A DNA stretch of 7,382 nt from Desulfotomaculum sp. (GCA_021129815.1 JAJOKN010000016.1:4007-11388); one strand, 5' to 3'. Positions 1 to 5,955 are shown, counted from the first letter of the stretch. The notes: generated from the letters alone by a model not told the origin. Made by a program: numbers and translations.

Positions 1-433
1 TATAATTTCCGTGCTAGCGCCGCCTATGTCAACAATCAACGCATCCTCAAAATTCATGGTATTCACAACGCCTAAGTATTCATAGCGCGCTTCTTCTTCT
101 CCTGAAAGCACTCTCAAAGATATTCCTGTTTCTTCTTTATATAACGCTCAAAACTTGAGCTCTGTTTTTAGCAGTGCGCAATGCAGCAGTAGCTATTCCC
201 AATATTATACTTACATCATTGACATCACAAAATCTTTTAAATGACTTTAATGCCACTAGCACCCGATTAATTGCTGAAGGTTTTATTATTCTTTCGTCCC
301 CCATATTTTCTGATATCCTGACAGGCTCTTGAATTTCATCCAGCAATCTATAATGGTTGCAACCATGAGCTTCCATCAACATGACTCGTGCAGAATTTGA
401 GCCAAGATCAATTACTGCAATTCTTTTTGACAT
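1..433 (-). pseudogene. Ppx/GppA family phosphatase, frameshifted and cut by window edge
   Basis: This is the N-terminal part of an exopolyphosphatase / guanosine pentaphosphate phosphatase of the actin-like ASKHA fold. The first segment (137-433) starts at ATG with GAGGAG eight bases upstream (442-447). It carries the phosphate-1 motif IAVIDLGSNSARVML (residues 5-19) and runs through ATAALRTAKNRAQVL before hitting a TAA at 137-139. The next frame, open from 147 to the window edge, continues the same protein: ALYKEETGISLRVLSGEEEA, then LIVDIGGASTEI with the phosphate-2 motif. Removing one base at 148 or 149 restores a single protein whose spacing from AAL to SGEEE equals that of E. coli GppA as I remember it. 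It is therefore one gene with a one-base insertion, either a real mutation or a sequence error. The C-terminal part lies outside the window. Which activity it has (polyphosphate or pppGpp hydrolysis) cannot be told. Confidence 0.88.
146..160 (-). repeat. Perfect short hairpin at the frameshift point
   Basis: GCTCAA and TTGAGC flank a three-base loop, giving a six-base-pair perfect stem. The base that must be removed to rejoin the two phosphatase frames (148 or 149) lies inside one arm. Such a stem can promote small indels in replication or mislead sequencing chemistry. It is otherwise ordinary coding sequence. Confidence 0.6.
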
Positions 434-460
434 GCATATCTCTCCTCAATAACAAACAAT

Positions 461-486
461 CGGAGCAAAATATAGATTTTGCTCCG
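461..486 (-). terminator. Hairpin with T-rich tail after icd, likely intrinsic terminator
   Basis: A perfect 10-base-pair stem (CGGAGCAAAA / TTTTGCTCCG) encloses a six-base loop. On the minus strand it is followed by ATTGTTTGTTATT, an interrupted T tract. It stands between the icd stop and the RBS of the phosphatase gene, where the end of the citrate operon is expected. The broken T tract suggests partial termination, so some read-through into the phosphatase gene is likely. Confidence 0.65.
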
Positions 487-494
487 AAATCTAA

Positions 495-500
495 ATTATA
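495..500 (-). promoter_or_regulatory. Perfect -10 box (TATAAT) between icd and the phosphatase gene
   Basis: TATAAT lies four bases after the icd stop codon. The best -35 at 17 bases (TTTAGG, 518-523) matches consensus poorly. If used, it would start a transcript near 488, just before the hairpin at 461-486, and give the phosphatase gene its own promoter. A single hexamer in AT-rich DNA is weak evidence. Confidence 0.3.
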
Positions 501-504
501 TGCC

Positions 505-1974
505 TTATTCTCCCTGACCTAAAGTATAAGCAGGCTTATCATCCAGTAAGTAAAGATTTTCCAGTTTAATCCACTCAAGCCCACTTTGTTCTATGCGATA
601 CAACAAGGATCGTATATCAGAATGTGTAAACTGCGCACTGTTATTTGCACGTTTAAACCTACAGCGCCAGTGATCCGTGCAGAACGTCTCGCTAAAGCCT
701 TTGGGATACACCACTTGACCCCTGTTGCTCATCATAACGAGTTTATATTCAGGCTTTGCTATCTCTTCAAGCTTATGCCCTAGCTCTTTTGCCGTAAGCT
801 TACTGTTTCTTACGAAAATATCCACTCCATCTAACAGCATAGTTTTAGTATTCCTATTGCTTACACTAGAAATGCTTTTCATATTCAGCTTCGGAAGATG
901 CTTGTACTCTACAGGTGCAAGTTTCTCCGGACGCTTGCCGAGCCTAGACACAACTGCTTTTGCAAATTCCTTTGTGCCTACCTCGGTATATTCTGTAATT
1001 CCTGAAAACTTGGCTTTTCTCGTTATATCCGGCGTCCAAATTTTATCTTCAATTGCCTTAAGCCAAGCGTTGTGGATAACTTCTGCAGCTTCAGCTTGAC
1101 CTATGTAGATCAACATGTGCACACCGCTTAAAAGCAGAGCAGAAGGATTCGCAATGCCTTTACCTGCAATATCCGGAGCTGAACCATGTATAGCTTCAAA
1201 CATCGCATGTTTTTCTCCGATGTTAGCGCTAGGTGCAATGCCTACTGTACCTGCAACCTGTGCCGTTACATCGGATGCAATATCTCCGTACAAGTTAGGC
1301 GTAACAACTACATCGAACTGCTCCGGTGTATCTGCCAACATCGCTATTCCTATATCTATAATTCTGTGCTCTGTTTGGATGTCTGGATACTCCAAAGCTA
1401 TTTCATCGAACACTCTGTGAAATAATCCATCTGTTAGCTTCATTATGTTGTCTTTAGTCATACAGGTGATTTTTTTTCTTCCATAAGCTTTTGCATATTC
1501 AAATGCATACCTTATTATGCGCTCACAGCCAGGGCGAGATATGAGCTTTAAACACTGCACTACCTCATGTGTTTGCTGATGCTCAATACCTGCATACAAG
1601 TCTTCTTCATTTTCCCTGATTATAACCACATCCATATTCTCATGCTTAGATGGTATAACCGGGCTGTAGCTCACAGCAGGCCTTACATTTGCAAAGAGGC
1701 TTAAGGATTTGCGTATGGTAACATTTAAGCTCTTGTAACCTCCGCCCTGTGGTGTAGTAATCGGAGCTTTATAAAGCACCCTGTGATTTCTTATGATTTC
1801 CCAAGCCTCAGGAGCTATGCCTGAGGTGTGTCCTGACAAGTATACCTTTTCTCCAATCTCAATGAATATTGGATCAATCTGCGCGCCTCCTTCAATTAGG
1901 ATATGAAGCGCTGCATCCATGATTTCTGGTCCTATTCCATCGCCTTTAGCAACAGGTATTGGTTCTCTGCTCAT
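505..1974 (-). CDS. icd: NAD-type isocitrate dehydrogenase with Thermus-like C-terminal extension
   Basis: This enzyme oxidatively decarboxylates isocitrate to 2-oxoglutarate in the cytosol, the last step of the operon's pathway. Residues 1-345 form the usual beta-decarboxylating dehydrogenase fold. Isocitrate-binding residues are Ser82, Asn84 and Arg88 (KSLNVTIRK), Arg98, Arg120 and Tyr127 (RENEEDLYAGIEH). Lys174 (TKDNIMK) and the metal ligands Asp231 and Asp235 (NLYGDIASD) complete the site. Ser82 and Asn84 argue against isopropylmalate dehydrogenase. In the cofactor loop HGSAPDIAGKGIANP (263-277), Asp268-Ile269 replaces the Lys-Tyr of NADP enzymes, indicating NAD. Residues from about 350 to 489 form an extra domain (GVDIFVRN, MMSNRGQVVYP, TDHWRCRF, ending LGQGE) that resembles, from memory, the tail of the 496-residue Thermus thermophilus enzyme. 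ATG start, with AAAGGAG ten bases upstream (1985-1991). A terminator-like hairpin follows the gene. Confidence 0.94.
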   Translation of the reverse strand: MSREPIPVAKGDGIGPEIMDAALHILIEGGAQIDPIFIEIGEKVYLSGHTSGIAPEAWEIIRNHRVLYKAPITTPQGGGYKSLNVTIRKSLSLFANVRPAVSYSPVIPSKHENMDVVIIRENEEDLYAGIEHQQTHEVVQCLKLISRPGCERIIRYAFEYAKAYGRKKITCMTKDNIMKLTDGLFHRVFDEIALEYPDIQTEHRIIDIGIAMLADTPEQFDVVVTPNLYGDIASDVTAQVAGTVGIAPSANIGEKHAMFEAIHGSAPDIAGKGIANPSALLLSGVHMLIYIGQAEAAEVIHNAWLKAIEDKIWTPDITRKAKFSGITEYTEVGTKEFAKAVVSRLGKRPEKLAPVEYKHLPKLNMKSISSVSNRNTKTMLLDGVDIFVRNSKLTAKELGHKLEEIAKPEYKLVMMSNRGQVVYPKGFSETFCTDHWRCRFKRANNSAQFTHSDIRSLLYRIEQSGLEWIKLENLYLLDDKPAYTLGQGE

Positions 1975-1993
1975 CTTTATAAAACTCCTTTTA

Positions 1994-2497
1994 TCATTCT
2001 AAGTTAAATCCTCCATACTTCCTAAAATGCGCGGCGAGTCCGCCGTCATTCAATATCTTTATCATAACGCTTGGCAAGGGATTGGTCTTTATTTCTATGT
2101 TTTTGGTTATATTTCTAACTACCCCTTTTTTTAAATCAACTTCCAAGCGATCACCTGCTTCAATTTTGTCTGTATCGCATTCAACTACTGGAAGGCCAGT
2201 ATTTATAGCATTCCTATAAAATATCCTAGCAAATGATTTTGCAATCACAGCAGATATGCCTGCATTTTTAATAGCAAGCGGTGCCTGTTCGCGAGATGAG
2301 CCACATCCAAAGTTATTGCCTGCTACAATAAAATCGCCTTCATTTATTTTGCTGTAAAACTCTGGGTCGAGATCTTCCATAACGTGTTTTGCCAGTTCTT
2401 TCATATCTAAAGTTTTAAACTTGTACTTTCCAGAAATTATATAATCGGTATTTATATCATCTAAGTTAAACTTATGTGCATTGCCTGTAAGAAGCAA
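1994..2497 (-). CDS. LeuD-type aconitase/homoaconitase small subunit
   Basis: This 167-residue swivel-domain subunit completes the hydro-lyase with the LeuC-type large subunit encoded 36 bases upstream. The conserved frame is clear: MLLTGNAHKF at the N-terminus, then NTDYIISGKY (16-25), GNNFGCGSSREQAPLAI (60-76) and RIFYRNAINTGLPV (91-104). GSSRE (66-70) contributes the Ser/Arg pair that contacts substrate carboxylates. In this family the loop after the NTD motif (about 23-30, GKYKFKTL) senses the part of the substrate that differs between isopropylmalate, citrate and homocitrate. Here it is lysine-rich, which fits a charged side chain better than an isopropyl group; that is inference. The start is TTG, since an in-frame stop sits directly upstream, and the resulting N-terminus has the family length. 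It is often annotated as 3-isopropylmalate dehydratase small subunit. Its stop lies 19 bases before the dehydrogenase gene. Confidence 0.92.
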   Translation of the reverse strand: MLLTGNAHKFNLDDINTDYIISGKYKFKTLDMKELAKHVMEDLDPEFYSKINEGDFIVAGNNFGCGSSREQAPLAIKNAGISAVIAKSFARIFYRNAINTGLPVVECDTDKIEAGDRLEVDLKKGVVRNITKNIEIKTNPLPSVMIKILNDGGLAAHFRKYGGFNLE

Positions 2498-2506
2498 GTT
2501 GCATTA

Positions 2507-2512
2507 CACCTC
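2507..2512 (-). promoter_or_regulatory. Ribosome binding site shared by a UUG start and an out-of-frame AUG
   Basis: GAGGTG on the minus strand is the only Shine-Dalgarno before the small-subunit gene. An ATG at 2502-2504 lies four bases after its GAGG core but is out of frame; it opens a 10-codon ORF ending with TAA at 2472-2474. The in-frame TTG at 2495-2497 lies 11 bases after the core. Both spacings are off the optimum. An in-frame TAA at 2504-2506 rules out an earlier start for the gene. Confidence 0.6.
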
Positions 2513-2533
2513 TTTCGTTTCATTAATTTTATG

Positions 2534-3790
2534 TTATGCTAAAAACTCACGCGGGTCAGTTATCTTGCCAGCAACAGCTGAAGCTGCAACTGTAGCAGGT
2601 GAAGCTAGATAAATATTTGCATTGCTATTGCCCATGCGGCCTTTGAAATTCCTATTTGCAGTAGATATTACATTTTCACCATCAGACGGCACCCCGTTGT
2701 GAGTTCCAACACACGGGCCACATCCCGGTGTAACAACAGCTGCACCGCTTTCCACCAGTGTTTGAATGATCCCTTTGTTCATAGCTTCAATATAAATGCG
2801 CTTGGATGCAGGAGCAACGATGAATCTCACATCATGGTGTATTTTTCTTCCTTTGAGTATGCTCGCTGCAATTTCTAAATCTTTAAGCCTGCCGTTGGTA
2901 CAGGTGCCTATAACTGCTTGATGTATAGTAAGCCCTTCTATTTCGCTAATTCCTACAACATTATCTACTCTGTGTGGCTTTGCTATTTGAGGTTCTAAAT
3001 TTGAAACATCGTATTCTCTTACATCTATATACTTTGCATCCTTGTCAGCAGATACCGGGTTCCACGTACAGCTTGTATATTTTTTAAGCCATTCAAAAGT
3101 CTTATCATCCGCTTCCATAATTCCTGCTTTTGCTCCCATTTCAATTGCCATGTTAGTTATAGTCATGCGTGCATCGATAGACAGATCTGAAATAGCTTCC
3201 CCAACAAATTCTACAGACTTATATGTAGCACCATCTGCTGTCATATCGCCAATTAGATAAAGTATTAAATCTTTAGAATATACTCCTTTTGGCAACCTTC
3301 CACTGCATATTATTTTGATGGTTTCTGGCACTTTAAACCAAAGCTTCCCTGAAATCATCGCTGCTGCTAAGTCAGTAGATCCCACACCTGTTGAAAAAGC
3401 ATTGAGCGCTCCATACGTACAGGTATGGGAATCTGCACCGATGACGAGCTTCCCTGGTCCCACTCTGCCGCTTTCAGGCATCAACTGATGACATACACCC
3501 TCGCCAATGTCGTAAAGTTTAATGCCTGTTTTTTTTGCAAATTCCCTCATGAGCTTATGCAGCGCAGAAACCCCCTCATTAGGGCTCGGTGCGCTGTGGT
3601 CTATTACCATGAATATCTTCTCAGGATCAAACACCTTTTCGCCGTTCATGTCATAAAAAGCTCTTATCGCTAGCGGCGATGTTCCATCCTGCCCCATTAT
3701 CAAATCCACATCTGCAATTGTTATGTCGCCTGCATAAACATCCTTACCGCTGTGTGAAGACAAAATTTTTTCAATTATTGTCTGTCCCAA
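2534..3790 (-). CDS. LeuC-type aconitase/homoaconitase large subunit
   Basis: This 418-residue [4Fe-4S] hydro-lyase subunit belongs to the compact two-subunit IPMI/homoaconitase group and has the usual length for it. Cluster ligands are Cys297 (IGTCTNGR) and Cys357 and Cys360 (PGCGPCVG). Other landmarks are MVIDHSAPSPN (61-71), GADSHTCTYGALNAFSTGVGSTD (118-140, with His122) and the MTITNMAIEMGAKAG block (209-223). No residue expected for the cluster is missing. It should pair with the small subunit encoded next to form the active cytosolic enzyme, which moves a hydroxyl group through an unsaturated intermediate. The neighbouring isocitrate dehydrogenase makes citrate to isocitrate the most likely reaction. 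Homologs are usually annotated as 3-isopropylmalate dehydratase or homoaconitase large subunit, and those activities cannot be excluded from this subunit alone. TTG start. Confidence 0.93.
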   Translation of the reverse strand: MGQTIIEKILSSHSGKDVYAGDITIADVDLIMGQDGTSPLAIRAFYDMNGEKVFDPEKIFMVIDHSAPSPNEGVSALHKLMREFAKKTGIKLYDIGEGVCHQLMPESGRVGPGKLVIGADSHTCTYGALNAFSTGVGSTDLAAAMISGKLWFKVPETIKIICSGRLPKGVYSKDLILYLIGDMTADGATYKSVEFVGEAISDLSIDARMTITNMAIEMGAKAGIMEADDKTFEWLKKYTSCTWNPVSADKDAKYIDVREYDVSNLEPQIAKPHRVDNVVGISEIEGLTIHQAVIGTCTNGRLKDLEIAASILKGRKIHHDVRFIVAPASKRIYIEAMNKGIIQTLVESGAAVVTPGCGPCVGTHNGVPSDGENVISTANRNFKGRMGNSNANIYLASPATVAASAVAGKITDPREFLA

Positions 3791-3792
3791 GT

Positions 3793-4944
3793 TTAATCCC
3801 TCTTTCCATGATGATGTTTATAACCAAAATAATCTTCATAAATGTATATGAGCTCTTTATCAAAGAGCGTGCGCTTTAAATCCACAGCTGCTGCACGAAC
3901 TCTTGGAAGCAACTCTTCTGCCTGATGCTGGGTTAAATGTATTCCATATTCCAAAAACTTCGCTCTTAAAGATGCAGTTCCTGAATGCTTTCCTATGACT
4001 ATCTGACGCTCCAAACCCACCTCTTCTGGCTGGAAAGCTTCATATGTCCTAGGATTTTTAAGAGCTCCATCAGCATGAATGCCTGATTCATGAGCAAACA
4101 TATTCGAACCTACAATTGCTTTCCATGCTGGCAGTTCTCTTCCAGAAGCCCTTGATACATACTCCGCTGTCTCTACAAACATATCTGTTTTAAAATTCAA
4201 ATCTATGCCGTAAATATGCTTTAACGCCATGACCACTTCTTCTAAAGGTGCATTTCCAGCTCTTTCCCCAAGTCCTAAAACGGTAACACCCACATAGTTA
4301 GCACCTGCTTTTATACCTGCTAGCGCATTAGCAGTAGCCATACCGAAATCGTCGTGAGTATGCATCTCTATTTCAATATCCACTGCTTCACGCAGTTTCT
4401 TTATATTTTCATATGTAGTAAATGGTTCCAAAATCCCCACTGTGTCGCAATACCTAAGCCTATCTGCACCTGCTTCTTTAACTGCCTTTGCATACTCTAT
4501 CAAAAAATCCATATCGCTTCTCGATGCGTCCTCAGCATTTGCAGATACATACAACCCATGCTTTTTAGCAAATTCCACTGCTTTAACCATGTTCTCTATA
4601 ACCCATTCTCTAGATTTTTTAAGCTTATGTTTGATGTGAATATCAGATGTGGATATAGAAATAGCTACAGCATCTACACCGCACTCAAGCGATGCTTCAA
4701 TATCTTTGATTATAGGCCTGTTCCAGCCCATAATGCTCGCCTTCAACCCTAAAGAGCAGATCTCCTTTATAGCTTCTTTTTCATAACCACCCATAACGGG
4801 TATTCCAGCTTCAATTTGATCTACTCCCAGCTCATCTAAAAACTTAGCTATGCGTATCTTTTCCCTGTTGGCAAAAACAACACCTGCTGTCTGTTCTCCA
4901 TCACGAAGAGTGGTATCAACTACATAAATCTTTCTCTTTTCCAA
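3793..4944 (-). CDS. NifV-family homocitrate synthase / probable Re-citrate synthase
   Basis: This 383-residue protein is a DRE-TIM metallolyase of the NifV branch. It condenses acetyl-CoA with a 2-oxo acid: 2-oxoglutarate for homocitrate or oxaloacetate for citrate. The catalytic signature DTTLRDGEQTAGVVF (residues 10-24) supplies Arg14 and metal ligand Asp15. His195 and His197 in EMHTHDDFG (193-201) and Asn231 in GLGERAGNAPLEE (224-236) complete the metal site. HESGIHADG (285-293) and VIGKHSG (316-322) are the typical later motifs. The protein ends near residue 383 and lacks the long C-terminal leucine-binding domain of LeuA, so it is not 2-isopropylmalate synthase. It leads an operon that ends in isocitrate dehydrogenase, and no nif gene is visible, so I infer citrate formation. 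In Clostridium a related gene next to aconitase and isocitrate dehydrogenase encodes Re-citrate synthase. Homocitrate synthase remains possible. TTG start; stop only two bases before the next gene. Confidence 0.92.
   Translation of the reverse strand: MEKRKIYVVDTTLRDGEQTAGVVFANREKIRIAKFLDELGVDQIEAGIPVMGGYEKEAIKEICSLGLKASIMGWNRPIIKDIEASLECGVDAVAISISTSDIHIKHKLKKSREWVIENMVKAVEFAKKHGLYVSANAEDASRSDMDFLIEYAKAVKEAGADRLRYCDTVGILEPFTTYENIKKLREAVDIEIEMHTHDDFGMATANALAGIKAGANYVGVTVLGLGERAGNAPLEEVVMALKHIYGIDLNFKTDMFVETAEYVSRASGRELPAWKAIVGSNMFAHESGIHADGALKNPRTYEAFQPEEVGLERQIVIGKHSGTASLRAKFLEYGIHLTQHQAEELLPRVRAAAVDLKRTLFDKELIYIYEDYFGYKHHHGKRD
3798..3803 (-). promoter_or_regulatory. Ribosome binding site inside the previous gene, supports a UUG start
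   Basis: AGAGGG on the minus strand lies within the last codons of the NifV-like gene, seven bases before the TTG at 3788-3790. Only two bases separate the upstream stop from this start, which suggests coupled translation. The N-terminus this gives (MGQTIIEKIL) matches the family start MGxTIxEKIL, so the TTG is well supported. Confidence 0.75.
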
Positions 4945-5042
4945 TTAAAACCCCTCCCATAGTGAACAAGGTTGTAAAATGTCACTTAAATATTTTATCA
5001 TAATCTGAGTAAGATTTATATACTTTTACATTGTATACTTTA
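4945..5042 (-). promoter_or_regulatory. 98-base gap before the citrate/homocitrate operon, weak promoter candidate
   Basis: This is the largest gap in the window and the natural place for the operon promoter. It is AT-rich in its distal two thirds. The best -10-like box on the minus strand is TATGAT (4997-5002), followed by AAAATATTT. No convincing TTGACA-like -35 lies 16-18 bases before it. The proximal third carries the strong RBS. I see no riboswitch, T-box or leader-peptide structure; the gap is too short for most of them. Confidence 0.3.
4951..4958 (-). promoter_or_regulatory. Strong ribosome binding site for a UUG start
   Basis: GGGAGGGG on the minus strand is followed by six bases (TTTTAA) and then TTG at 4942-4944. 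An in-frame TAA directly precedes the TTG, so no earlier start in this frame is possible. The ATG at 4958-4960 overlaps the RBS itself and is out of frame. The sequence therefore forces the TTG start. Confidence 0.8.
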
Positions 5043-5045
5043 TCA
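5027..5045 (-). repeat. Copy 2 of the 18-19 base gene-end element
   Basis: The minus strand reads TGATAAAGTATACAATGTA, beginning with the TGA stop of the 283-residue gene. It matches the copy at 5956-5973 with one extra G and two substitutions. Just beside it, AAAGTATA occurs twice, 15 bases apart (5034-5041 and 5019-5026 on the minus strand). This could be an operator or promoter-related element for the operon downstream, or AT-rich coincidence. Confidence 0.4.
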
Positions 5046-5894
5046 TTCTAATAAAGCTTTAATTCTCACAGGTGTATTCTCCCATGCTGACTCGCCAAAA
5101 TCTTTGAGCAAGCGCTCTTTTAAAGCTTCCTTTTGTGCTTTTGTAAGCTCTGGTTCCTTATCGCGTATTTCGAGTTCTATAACTTTGCTGTGCAAATGCT
5201 TTTCACGCATGCCATTTTGACGAACAGATTGTTTTGGGAAAGTGAGTTCTTTATCCACATACCCTTCCTCATCAAAGTACACGTTGAATAAACGCAGCGA
5301 ACGCAAATAAAGCACTTTTTTGTTTTGATGAGCATAAGTTACCTCTACAGCTATAGCTTTTTTGCCTGCCAGTTCCTTAAAAACACGTCCATCATGCAAA
5401 GCTTTTATTGCTAATCTTTTGATTTTATTTTCAGTCATCAAGTACATGCGCAAGCCCACTTTTACATCATTAACATCTCCGACTTTAGTTATTTCAAAAA
5501 GCCGGCTGTCATCTTCACCAGCAAAAGCTGCACCATGAGCACGACTCACCACGGTAATATCGCTATCAGATAATATAACCACATGGTTTTCTCGCAAATC
5601 AAACAACACATCTCCAATAAGCGGTACAACTGCGCCTTCCTCAACTTTGCGTTTGTTTATCTTAACAAAACCCACGAGAGCAAGCACTTCTACAACACCA
5701 TCGCAGTCTTCACAATTAATAGCTGATGAACTGCAATTTTGGCATGCTTCTACTTCATCGAGTATGAGCTCTTCCAATGTGAAAGTCTTTGAATAAACTT
5801 TGCCATCTCCTAAAATCTGCAGCACTCTAATATCGAGCCCCTTCCATTCTCCCATCATAACATTATAAAATATATCCCTAGATGCAGTAATCAT
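5043..5894 (-). CDS. Uncharacterised 283-residue cytoplasmic protein with a four-cysteine motif
   Basis: I do not recognise this family. From the ATG at 5894 it has 283 residues, with no signal peptide and no membrane segment. Residues 1-50 look like beta strands and end in an acidic stretch (EELILDEVEA). Next come Cys51, Cys54, Cys61 and Cys64 in the pattern C-x2-C-x6-C-x2-C, which would suit one zinc ion, a small Fe-S site or a redox switch. Residues 66-245 alternate hydrophobic and charged residues as in a mostly beta fold, with short runs such as VVILSDSDITVVSRAHGAAF (105-124). The end (248-268) is a highly charged helix rich in Lys and Glu. It sits between gatB (73 bases) and the citrate operon (98 bases), all on the same strand. 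No terminator-like hairpin separates them, so co-transcription is possible. Base composition resembles its neighbours. Coding status is well supported by length, RBS and protein-like composition; function is not known. Confidence 0.85.
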   Translation of the reverse strand: MITASRDIFYNVMMGEWKGLDIRVLQILGDGKVYSKTFTLEELILDEVEACQNCSSSAINCEDCDGVVEVLALVGFVKINKRKVEEGAVVPLIGDVLFDLRENHVVILSDSDITVVSRAHGAAFAGEDDSRLFEITKVGDVNDVKVGLRMYLMTENKIKRLAIKALHDGRVFKELAGKKAIAVEVTYAHQNKKVLYLRSLRLFNVYFDEEGYVDKELTFPKQSVRQNGMREKHLHSKVIELEIRDKEPELTKAQKEALKERLLKDFGESAWENTPVRIKALLE

Positions 5895-5898
5895 ATAT

Positions 5899-5904
5899 TC
5901 CTCC
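5899..5904 (-). promoter_or_regulatory. Ribosome binding site that sets the start of the 283-residue protein
   Basis: The minus strand reads GGAGGA, then ATAT, then ATG at 5892-5894. The spacing is five bases after GGAGG, close to ideal. The in-frame GTG at 5904-5906 overlaps this site and has only AT-rich DNA without a Shine-Dalgarno before it. The ATG is therefore the better start. Confidence 0.8.
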
Positions 5905-5955
5905 ACTTTTTATACTTTTAAATAATCAAAAATTACACTAATAAATTATTAAAAC

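Noticed and set aside
137..160. Programmed ribosomal frameshift in the phosphatase gene
   Set aside because: No slippery run fits the needed skip of one base, there is no internal Shine-Dalgarno at the right distance, and the family is not known for recoding. A plain indel is simpler.
725..1099. 124-residue hydrophobic open frame on the plus strand
   Set aside because: It lies wholly antisense to the well-supported icd gene and shows no recognisable family; its hydrophobicity follows from the complement of icd codons. The same holds for the plus-strand frames at 586-783, 1115-1420 and 1186-1425.
505..1974. 3-isopropylmalate dehydrogenase (leuB), making the operon a leucine operon
   Set aside because: The substrate loop has Ser82 and Asn84 as in isocitrate dehydrogenases, the C-terminal tail matches the long isocitrate dehydrogenase type, and the synthase lacks the LeuA regulatory domain.
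3042..4752. Several plus-strand open frames of 65-132 residues over the hydro-lyase and synthase genes
   Set aside because: All are antisense to conserved genes and have no family resemblance.
4945..5042. Riboswitch, T-box or attenuator before the operon
   Set aside because: The gap is only 98 bases, lacks a GC-rich hairpin with a T tract, and shows no conserved T-box or riboswitch core.
5895..5906. GTG start four codons upstream for the 283-residue protein
   Set aside because: The GTG overlaps the GGAGGA site, which is ideally spaced for the ATG at 5892-5894, and it has no RBS of its own.
5939..5951. Perfect 13-base palindrome TAATAAATTATTA
   Set aside because: It is made only of A and T in a very AT-rich gap, so it is easily expected by chance, and there is no second copy.
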